Below are positions 1-8,853 of a DNA stretch of 64,000 nt, in pieces (the first letter of the stretch is position 1; each line of letters opens with the position of its first letter). This DNA comes from Tritrichomonas musculus (taxonomy: Eukaryota; Parabasalia; Tritrichomonadida; Tritrichomonadidae), in NCBI GenBank assembly GCA_039105265.1, contig JAPFFF010000031.1:248001-312000 (forward strand), given 5' to 3'. The position numbers and the translations under genes were made by a program. The notes under the pieces were generated by a model. That model had not been told where the DNA came from, did no database searches, and was given only the letters and a program-made list of their open reading frames with translations.

Positions 1-3000
1 ATCTCGATCAACCTCAACGTAATGTCATCGCAGACATCAAAGAGAAGCTTGTTCGCTTTCTGTCACAGGCTCCTTTGGAGTTCTCTCAACTTCTTGGGAG
101 TGGTGACTTGGACTCAATTGACGGTTTGATTTACGACGAGCATTACGATGAAAGGATGAAATTCATACGTGCCAAGCTAGAGGAATTGGAGATTCTCAAC
201 AACTCTCCTTCCTCGCTTGGCTACAAGAAGTTCCTTCAGAAATTCTACGCTGAAGACGCCAAACGTACACTCGACTGGTTCGTGTTGAACGACGACACAC
301 CGGAATGTGTCGTCCCAGTCGAAGATTTCGAGAACGTGTACGGGTCCTCGTGGAGCGATGCTGCTGCTCTCGGGGATGACCCAGATGGTGTTTACACTCT
401 TCAGCACAGAATTTCATCGAATAATTCTGATGAACTCAAATCACTCATCCTCAACGAAGAAGCTATTCTCAAAGCGGTCAGATCGAGATCCAATCTGTCT
501 GCCGTCGGATGCGACGGCATTTCAAATGGTGTGTGGAAGGTTGGCGGGAGTGTCACGGCGACGATCATCAAGAATGTGTTGTGTTGCATGCTTGACACGG
601 GTCTCTTTCCGGAGGTGTTGAAAATGAACAAAACCGTCATGTTGTTTAAGAAAGGAGACCCTGACGACGCACATTCGTGGCGTCCTATCACCATCACTCC
701 GACGATTTATCGGATGCTGATGTGTCACATCAGCCGCTCGCTTCAAACGTTGAATTCAAAACATAGGTTCATATCACCGAGTCAGAAAGGATTCATGCGT
801 ATTCCAGCTGGGGCGGCTGAGCATGCAACTGTGGTTGATGAGATGATACACGATGCTGCACGGAACCAAAAGTCACTCTACATCACGACGATCGACTTTT
901 CTGATGCATTTGGTTCCGTACCACATAAACTTATTAAAAAGAATCTTACAGACATTGGCTTTGATCTTTCTTTTGTTAAAACGATTATTAATTCGTACAG
1001 AGACTCTTCGACAAAGATCATCAGCAACAACAGACGATCTAATTCTATCTGTTTTCGCAAAGGCGTCAAGCAAGGTTGTCCGCTGAGTCCGACGTTATTC
1101 AACATTTGTATCGAACCTCTCCTCGCGCGGTTGAACGCTTGCAAGGAGGACGGTTATCATTGGTTGGACTCAGCGACAACCGTTCAAGCTTACGCCGATG
1201 ACATAATCGTGTTCTCGGACTCGGAAGTCGGGATGAAGAACTTGCTTTCGGTCGTGGAGCACTTCTGCAGTTATGCAGGCGACATGAAGATCAACTGCAA
1301 GAAGTGCCACGCTTTCACATACATTGCTCACAATGGTTCTCGCAGTGTGTTGAACGACAACTTCACCATTGCTGGAGGACGTATTGATAACATCAGCATT
1401 CAGAACAATACAACGTATCTCGGACTTCCAATCGCGTGCAAATCTTCGCAGCGTAAACATCACGTTTTTCGGCGAATCGAAGACATGACGAAGGACGTCA
1501 TTCGAATTACTGGCAGCGCTCTTCGGTTCACACAGGCGGTTGACGCCATCAAACGGTTCGTGATTCCCAAGATTGACTACGAACTGATGGCGAACACAGC
1601 ACCGACAAATTGCCTCAGTCGCTTAGATGAACTCATTCGGGGCAAGCTGTCCAAAATGATCGGTGCTGCTGGTATTCCAACCGCCTGGTTCTACACGACG
1701 AAAAACGATGGCGGTCTTTACATACAGAAACTCACAGATCGCCAGAAAGCTCTCACTATCAGACTCTACATTGCTTTGATGGAGTCTAACGATAAAAGCA
1801 TCCGTGATATGGTCAAGGCTTCTGATGAAGCCGAGATCATCTTCAGGGATGCTACCATCGACTTGACTTCACCGTTCTTGCACCTAAAAGTTAAAGACAA
1901 TGGTGCGTTAGATGCAAAGCGTAACCGCGGGACGTCGAACATCTTAGCCCGATGTGTTAAAGCTTTGCACGACGCTAACATGGGTCTGATACTCAAAGAT
2001 GATATGTTTACGCTCAAAGATCTGAATAGTAATGTCACATATGATGTTAACACCTCTAATGTTGTTAAACACATCATGAAAGTCATGAGTGACCGTTACT
2101 ATTCAGATCTTTGTCTGCATAAGATGAGAGGACATACATTCACGACATTGAAAAACTCACCATTGAGTAACTACTTCATGAAGCCCAATGCTTTGATGGC
2201 GGACTCTGTTGTCAGATTCGCTATCAAAGCACGTACGAATACGCTCATGACAGCATCACTTGCTGCTCACAGAAACCCTCAAATGAGTAACCGTTGCACT
2301 CGTTGTGGACAGATTGAAACTCTCAATCACATCTTAAACGGGTGCAAGCGGTGCAAACACAAATTCACAAAGAGACACGACGAAGTTGTCAAGGTACTTT
2401 GCAAGTACCTTACCGAAAAGAAGAGAGTCATCGTGCATTGTAACCAAAGTGTTCGTGGACGCAGCAACGAACACATCACTGGTGACTCTGCTTCTCTCAG
2501 ACCAGATGTATGGTGGTGGGACGGTGACCAGCTGAAGATAGCTGAATTCACCATCCCATACGGAATGTTATCTGGCGATGATGATGAATCCACCTTAGTC
2601 ATACGACGCAGAGAGAAGTTGAACAAGTACCAGAAGCTTGTCGATGATTGCAGAAACCAGTTGAACTGCAATGTGTCGCTATTTGTGTTCATTGTCTCCT
2701 CCCTCGGTGCAATACCCGATGACACCATCAATGAACTCAAGAAAGTGACAGTCACGACCAAAGACGCACTCAAACTTGCAGGGAGGATGGTAGCAGCCGC
2801 TTTACGGGAATCTATGATATTGTACATTGATACTAAGATTAAGAAGAGGGTTAACGACAACAATGAAGATGAAGATAACGATAACGATAACGATAATGGT
2901 AACGATTATGATAACGATGTTGAAAATGTTAATGTTCTTGATACTGATGGTGACGATGATTCTAATGATCTCAATGATACTAGCTCCAATGTTACCGACG

Positions 3001-3245
3001 GGGAGTCCGCAGACGATGAGTACAACTCTGTCAACATCCTGGACGACGAAGAATGGCGGGAACTCATTGATGCAAGTGCGGATGTTGACAGGTCGGGGCC
3101 CCCGTCTGAGCTTGACACTACTGATGATGAATCTGACGTACTGGAAAATCCAGGCACCACCCCACTATGGAACCAAACTCAAGGTGCCGACCCTGCCTCC
3201 GCTACCGAAGAGGAGGGAGTCCAACACTCCTCTTCTGAATTTTAG
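1..3245 (+). CDS. LINE A polyprotein, C-terminal part: reverse transcriptase, CCHC knuckle, RLE endonuclease
   Basis: The open frame (first complete codon at base 3) encodes the C-terminal about 1080 residues of the LINE A protein. Visible in order: RT motif 1-2 (FKKGDPDDAHSWRPI), motif A (TIDFSDAFGSV), motif B (KQGCPLSPTLFN), motif C (YADD) and the downstream YLGLPI. These are followed by a CX2CX7HX4C knuckle and an RLE domain with RPD and, thirteen residues on, an acidic residue in AEFTIPY, then a K-rich helix. The tail is highly acidic (D/N/E-rich). The role is target-primed reverse transcription: nick the target, then copy element RNA into DNA. There are no stops or frameshifts. The true start is outside the window; the upstream frame matches residues around 1265 onward of the complete copy. 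Confidence 0.93.
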   Translation, partial: LDQPQRNVIADIKEKLVRFLSQAPLEFSQLLGSGDLDSIDGLIYDEHYDERMKFIRAKLEELEILNNSPSSLGYKKFLQKFYAEDAKRTLDWFVLNDDTPECVVPVEDFENVYGSSWSDAAALGDDPDGVYTLQHRISSNNSDELKSLILNEEAILKAVRSRSNLSAVGCDGISNGVWKVGGSVTATIIKNVLCCMLDTGLFPEVLKMNKTVMLFKKGDPDDAHSWRPITITPTIYRMLMCHISRSLQTLNSKHRFISPSQKGFMRIPAGAAEHATVVDEMIHDAARNQKSLYITTIDFSDAFGSVPHKLIKKNLTDIGFDLSFVKTIINSYRDSSTKIISNNRRSNSICFRKGVKQGCPLSPTLFNICIEPLLARLNACKEDGYHWLDSATTVQAYADDIIVFSDSEVGMKNLLSVVEHFCSYAGDMKINCKKCHAFTYIAHNGSRSVLNDNFTIAGGRIDNISIQNNTTYLGLPIACKSSQRKHHVFRRIEDMTKDVIRITGSALRFTQAVDAIKRFVIPKIDYELMANTAPTNCLSRLDELIRGKLSKMIGAAGIPTAWFYTTKNDGGLYIQKLTDRQKALTIRLYIALMESNDKSIRDMVKASDEAEIIFRDATIDLTSPFLHLKVKDNGALDAKRNRGTSNILARCVKALHDANMGLILKDDMFTLKDLNSNVTYDVNTSNVVKHIMKVMSDRYYSDLCLHKMRGHTFTTLKNSPLSNYFMKPNALMADSVVRFAIKARTNTLMTASLAAHRNPQMSNRCTRCGQIETLNHILNGCKRCKHKFTKRHDEVVKVLCKYLTEKKRVIVHCNQSVRGRSNEHITGDSASLRPDVWWWDGDQLKIAEFTIPYGMLSGDDDESTLVIRRREKLNKYQKLVDDCRNQLNCNVSLFVFIVSSLGAIPDDTINELKKVTVTTKDALKLAGRMVAAALRESMILYIDTKIKKRVNDNNEDEDNDNDNDNGNDYDNDVENVNVLDTDGDDDSNDLNDTSSNVTDGESADDEYNSVNILDDEEWRELIDASADVDRSGPPSELDTTDDESDVLENPGTTPLWNQTQGADPASATEEEGVQHSSSEF

Positions 3246-3357
3246 GCAGATTTTTTTTTTTTTATTGGGGCCCGCCCCTTTTATTTTATTGTGAGTGAAT
3301 CATCACTCTCGTTTATTAGTATTTTATACTTACTCTAATGATTAATAAACGAATTTA
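3246..3357 (+). other. 3' UTR of LINE A with two short hairpins (copy at 15883-15993)
   Basis: After the stop codon come a T-run, GGGGCCCGCCCC (3267-3278) and a perfect 6-bp hairpin GAGTGA-ATCA-TCACTC (3293-3308). The UTR closes with TTACTCTAATG and ATTAATAAAC. The same arrangement is found after the second LINE A ORF. In R2-type elements the RT recognises 3' UTR RNA structure, so these hairpins are plausible recognition sites; that role is inferred. The end TTACTCTAATG.ATTAA is also present at the 3' end of LINE C near 43915. Confidence 0.6.
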
Positions 3358-3371
3358 CCACACGGGAGGAG

Positions 3372-4430
3372 ATTTTTTTTTCCATTTTTATTTTCGAGGT
3401 TTACGCAGGCAATAACTAGATATTCGTAATCAGTGCACTGAGCTGATTCGTTTGGTGCCCTCAGATCGATGTTTCGTCCGAATTTTCCAAACTGATTTCA
3501 ATTATATGTAGGGTCACCTCACAAAGTCCGACCACTGGACTTACCACAATATTATACTGTTGTTTCTTATTTCATATTATCCATCTCAGCTCTTAACGTT
3601 ATATCTCATACTCAATAAGTTATATGCAATCTCAAATATACCTCTCAAAACTTACTCTAATGATATTATACTCTTCCTTCTCACTTCGTTTATTCCAGTT
3701 TCCTTCGATCGCGCCTTTCTGTTCCCTCGGTTTCCTACTTTTCGTGACTCCATTCTCATTTTACAATTTCTCTCAATATTCTCAAATATACAAGGCGTTA
3801 TACAGTATGAAGACGATTCTCACGGACAGATCGAAGTAAATTGCTACTTATTTTTACTCTTTTAGTTTATTCATTTTTATATATGGAGTCATCTTTCAGT
3901 GAGTCTGCTTGTGATTTCAATGATCACACTGCCTTGATGAAAGAATCAAAAGACAGCAGTCAACAAGCGTCTACGGTAAAGGATCTCCGCAAGATGCTGC
4001 CTGACACATGTCGCGTGACTCTACTGAAGGGCGCTCAATGAGCCCGTTCGTTCTCTCATTTAAGTTCTTGTTCAATTGTTTTATCCGTTACTCATTGTTC
4101 CTCATTTTCAGATCTCAATCTGATAATATCATTTACATTGTTGCATTGTTTCAAGTTCTTTGTTCTTTAAACGAGTTGTTTTACATCAGACTCGGAAACC
4201 ATCGCTGGTTTGTAACACAACCCGTCCTCAGAATGATCTGTGTTGCTCAATGATCATTTTTGGCGACCGTTTATTCCAAGTCTGACTCATTACTTGAAGT
4301 CTTTTTGGACCTTTTAACTTCAAGTTTTACCTTTTTCCTTTTATTTTCTTTTTTTTCTTAAAGCTTATGCCTAGCTTTTTTATTAATTGCTTAATCGCAA
4401 AACTCTTAAAGCATTTAATAAACATTTAAA
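3372..4430 (+). mobile_element. Non-autonomous array unit B1
   Basis: This is a unit of about 1.07 kb between two junction motifs. Its first about 90 bp (T-run, then ACTAGATATTCG, ATCAG and CTGATTCG boxes) are homologous to the 5' ends of LINE A, LINE D and the 878-bp units. Its last about 25 bp (CATTTAATAAACATTTAAA) resemble the other 3' ends. There is no RT. It is closely similar to unit B2 at 16008-17079. It is best read as a LINE-derived passenger mobilised by the family A or D enzyme. It contains a 52-codon ORF that is identical in both copies. Confidence 0.75.
3883..4041 (+). CDS. 52-residue ORF of unit B1 (hypothetical)
   Basis: The ORF runs from ATG (MESSFSESACDFNDHTAL...) to TGA. 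It lies in a stretch richer in G and C than the AT-rich flanks of the unit. The same ORF at 16521-16679 appears identical base for base, while the flanking sequence of the two units carries several differences. That could mean selection on a peptide or on an RNA element. No known domain is recognised: the peptide is Ser/Lys-rich and lacks a signal peptide or membrane segment. An alternative is chance conservation in two recently copied units. Confidence 0.35.
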   Translation: MESSFSESACDFNDHTALMKESKDSSQQASTVKDLRKMLPDTCRVTLLKGAQ

Positions 4431-7400
4431 CCACACGGGAGGAGATTTTTTTTCATCTTTATTTTCGAGGTTTTGGTTAACTCTAGCTACATATTCGTGA
4501 TCAGCACCTTCTACTGAGTCGATTGATACCACTCTTCTCGACTTTTCTCAAAATTTTCAAAACTGATTTCAATTATATTAGAACTCATATCACAAAGTCC
4601 GACCACTCGATATATCACTCAGTTATACTACCTTAGTTCATTACAATTTATCAATCTCAGCTCTTAACGTTATACTTGTCATTCGATCAGAGATATATTC
4701 TTTAACCAAAATCTCATTCTTTTACTCTTATGCTATTATTCTCCTCACTCTCATGTTGTTTATTCAGATTCCTTCGATCACGCTGTTCTCAGACTCCTTA
4801 CATCCTTATTCAATTTTTCTCATCGCCTCATTTATCAGCGTTATACTTTTATGCTATTTTATTTATCCTTTGTACAGATCGAAGTAAAATAAATGTTTAC
4901 GGAGTCATTTTTTTTACGAGGCCACTTGATGATTCTTATCTCTTCCGGGCCCTCAAGAGTGCTTGACGGCTGCCGATTAAACTTTGACGGATATTTATAT
5001 CCTATTTAAGTTGCTATGGCTCAATGCGTCTATAGACTCAACGGATGGATGCCCATGAGATCCATTCGGACGACGATCATATGGCTTTCAATTGTTGATC
5101 GTTCATTATTCAATTAATACTCGTTCCCTCTCAATTAATTGAATATTTTTTTAATTGTTCTGTTGCTCCTTATGTTCAAGTTGGTCTCACTTTAAAGGTT
5201 TAAGCATACCTTTTTTTTCTTACAAAATTGCTTTTTTGATTGAAAGTTTTGCGAACTTTCGCTTCCTTTTTGCTTTTATGCATTTCTAACCGCTTTTAAT
5301 AAACAAACCACACGGGAGGAGATTTTTTTTTCATTTTTATTTTCGAGGTTTTGGTTAACTCTAGCTACATATTCGTGATCAGCACCTTCTACTGAGTCGA
5401 TTGATACCACTCTTCTCGACTTTTCTCAAAATTTTCAAAACTGATTTCAATTATATTAGAACTCATATCACAAAGTCCGACCACTCGATATATCACTCAG
5501 TTATACTACCTTAGTTCATTACAATTTATCAATCTCAGCTCTTAACGTTATACTTGTCATTCGATCAGAGATATATTCTTTAACCAAAATCTCATTCTTT
5601 TACTCTTATGCTATTATTCTCCTCACTCTCATGTTGTTTATTCAGATTCCTTCGATCACGCTGTTCTCAGACTCCTTACATCCTTATTCAATTTTTCTCA
5701 TCGCCTCATTTATCAGCGTTATACTTTTATGCTATTTTATTTATCCTTTGTACAGATCGAAGTAAAATAAATGTTTACGGAGTCATTTTTTTTACGAGGC
5801 CACTTGATGATTCTTATCTCTTCCGGGCCCTCAAGAGTGCTTGACGGCTGCCGATTAAACTTTGACGGATATTTATATCCTATTTAAGTTGCTATGGCTC
5901 AATGCGTCTATAGACTCAACGGATGGATGCCCATGAGATCCATTCGGACGACGATCATATGGCTTTCAATTGTTGATCGTTCATTATTCAATTAATACTC
6001 GTTCCCTCTCAATTAATTGAATATTTTTTTAATTGTTCTGTTGCTCCTTATGTTCAAGTTGGTCTCACTTTAAAGGTTTAAGCATACCTTTTTTTTCTTA
6101 CAAAATTGCTTTTTTGATTGAAAGTTTTGCGAACTTTCGCTTCCTTTTTGCTTTTATGCATTTCTAACCGCTTTTAATAAACAAACCACACGGGAGGAGA
6201 TTTTTTTTTCATTTTTATTTTCGAGGTTTTGGTTAACTCTAGCTACATATTCGTGATCAGCACCTTCTACTGAGTCGATTGATACCACTCTTCTCGACTT
6301 TTCTCAAAATTTTCAAAACTGATTTCAATTATATTAGAACTCATATCACAAAGTCCGACCACTCGATATATCACTCAGTTATACTACCTTAGTTCATTAC
6401 AATTTATCAATCTCAGCTCTTAACGTTATACTTGTCATTCGATCAGAGATATATTCTTTAACCAAAATCTCATTCTTTTACTCTTATGCTATTATTCTCC
6501 TCACTCTCATGTTGTTTATTCAGATTCCTTCGATCACGCTGTTCTCAGACTCCTTACATCCTTATTCAATTTTTCTCATCGCCTCATTTATCAGCGTTAT
6601 ACTTTTATGCTATTTTATTTATCCTTTGTACAGATCGAAGTAAAATAAATGTTTACGGAGTCATTTTTTTTACGAGGCCACTTGATGATTCTTATCTCTT
6701 CCGGGCCCTCAAGAGTGCTTGACGGCTGCCGATTAAACTTTGACGGATATTTATATCCTATTTAAGTTGCTATGGCTCAATGCGTCTATAGACTCAACGG
6801 ATGGATGCCCATGAGATCCATTCGGACGACGATCATATGGCTTTCAATTGTTGATCGTTCATTATTCAATTAATACTCGTTCCCTCTCAATTAATTGAAT
6901 ATTTTTTTAATTGTTCTGTTGCTCCTTATGTTCAAGTTGGTCTCACTTTAAAGGTTTAAGCATACCTTTTTTTTCTTACAAAATTGCTTTTTTGATTGAA
7001 AGTTTTGCGAACTTTCGCTTCCTTTTTGCTTTTATGCATTTCTAACCGCTTTTAATAAACAAACCACACGGGAGGAGATTTTTTTTTCATTTTTATTTTC
7101 GAGGTTTTGGTTAACTCTAGCTACATATTCGTGATCAGCACCTTCTACTGAGTCGATTGATACCACTCTTCTCGACTTTTCTCAAAATTTTCAAAACTGA
7201 TTTCAATTATATTAGAACTCATATCACAAAGTCCGACCACTCGATATATCACTCAGTTATACTACCTTAGTTCATTACAATTTATCAATCTCAGCTCTTA
7301 ACGTTATACTTGTCATTCGATCAGAGATATATTCTTTAACCAAAATCTCATTCTTTTACTCTTATGCTATTATTCTCCTCACTCTCATGTTGTTTATTCA

Positions 7401-8818
7401 GATTCCTTCGATCACGCTGTTCTCAGACTCCTTACATCCTTATTCAATTTTTCTCATCGCCTCATTTATCAGCGTTATACTTTTATGCTATTTTATTTAT
7501 CCTTTGTACAGATCGAAGTAAAATAAATGTTTACGGAGTCATTTTTTTTACGAGGCCACTTGATGATTCTTATCTCTTCCGGGCCCTCAAGAGTGCTTGA
7601 CGGCTGCCGATTAAACTTTGACGGATATTTATATCCTATTTAAGTTGCTATGGCTCAATGCGTCTATAGACTCAACGGATGGATGCCCATGAGATCCATT
7701 CGGACGACGATCATATGGCTTTCAATTGTTGATCGTTCATTATTCAATTAATACTCGTTCCCTCTCAATTAATTGAATATTTTTTTAATTGTTCTGTTGC
7801 TCCTTATGTTCAAGTTGGTCTCACTTTAAAGGTTTAAGCATACCTTTTTTTTCTTACAAAATTGCTTTTTTGATTGAAAGTTTTGCGAACTTTCGCTTCC
7901 TTTTTGCTTTTATGCATTTCTAACCGCTTTTAATAAACAAACCACACGGGAGGAGATTTTTTTTTCATTTTTATTTTCGAGGTTTTGGTTAACTCTAGCT
8001 ACATATTCGTGATCAGCACCTTCTACTGAGTCGATTGATACCACTCTTCTCGACTTTTCTCAAAATTTTCAAAACTGATTTCAATTATATTAGAACTCAT
8101 ATCACAAAGTCCGACCACTCGATATATCACTCAGTTATACTACCTTAGTTCATTACAATTTATCAATCTCAGCTCTTAACGTTATACTTGTCATTCGATC
8201 AGAGATATATTCTTTAACCAAAATCTCATTCTTTTACTCTTATGCTATTATTCTCCTCACTCTCATGTTGTTTATTCAGATTCCTTCGATCACGCTGTTC
8301 TCAGACTCCTTACATCCTTATTCAATTTTTCTCATCGCCTCATTTATCAGCGTTATACTTTTATGCTATTTTATTTATCCTTTGTACAGATCGAAGTAAA
8401 ATAAATGTTTACGGAGTCATTTTTTTTACGAGGCCACTTGATGATTCTTATCTCTTCCGGGCCCTCAAGAGTGCTTGACGGCTGCCGATTAAACTTTGAC
8501 GGATATTTATATCCTATTTAAGTTGCTATGGCTCAATGCGTCTATAGACTCAACGGATGGATGCCCATGAGATCCATTCGGACGACGATCATATGGCTTT
8601 CAATTGTTGATCGTTCATTATTCAATTAATACTCGTTCCCTCTCAATTAATTGAATATTTTTTTAATTGTTCTGTTGCTCCTTATGTTCAAGTTGGTCTC
8701 ACTTTAAAGGTTTAAGCATACCTTTTTTTCTTACAAAATTGCTTTTTTGATTGAAAGTTTTGCGAACTTTCGCTTCCTTTTTGCTTTTATGCATTTCTAA
8801 CCGCTTTTAATAAACAAA
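4431..8818 (+). repeat. Five tandem 878-bp non-autonomous units
   Basis: Units begin at 4431, 5308, 6186, 7064 and 7942, each starting with the junction motif. The five copies are almost identical, differing mainly in T-run length and one or two bases. Each has the family 5' box (CATATTCGTGATCAGC...GAGTCGATTGATACC), a hairpin GAAAGTT-TTGCG-AACTTTC near the 3' end, and the tail CTTTTAATAAACAAA. Translating the 5' box in the LINE frame gives YS*SAPSTESIDT, a decayed copy of the LINE N-terminus (YSESAPYADSIDT in family D). They resemble promoter-bearing 5' monomers or passenger elements. A 78-codon ORF in each copy is treated as chance. Confidence 0.85.
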
Positions 8819-8853
8819 CCACACGGGAGGAGATTTTTTTTTAGTTTTCATAT

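Larger units (their letters stand above)
1..3357 (+). mobile_element. LINE family A, left copy (3' part only; starts outside the window)
   Basis: The reading frame is already open at the first base, so the 5' part lies left of the window. The sequence is almost identical to the complete LINE A at 8833-15993; the main differences are scattered substitutions and a few extra codons in the acidic tail. It ends with a 3' UTR and then the shared junction motif CCACACGGGAGGAG. The two copies are therefore recent, and the tandem array continues beyond the left edge. The class is a non-LTR retrotransposon with a restriction-like endonuclease, related to R2/R4/NeSL-type elements. Confidence 0.93.

Noticed and set aside
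2327-2863. 178-codon minus-strand ORF (also 14970-15506)
   Set aside because: It lies opposite the RLE-coding region and is duplicated only because LINE A is; no domain is seen.
3372-3480. Self-cleaving ribozyme (hammerhead or HDV-like) at the unit 5' ends
   Set aside because: R2-type elements often carry HDV-like ribozymes, but neither a hammerhead core nor a nested HDV fold could be found by eye around the junction.
4730-4966. 78-codon ORF repeated five times (4730, 5608, 6486, 7364, 8242)
   Set aside because: It is identical only because the five 878-bp units are identical; unit B has no equivalent intact frame, and the peptide is low-complexity.
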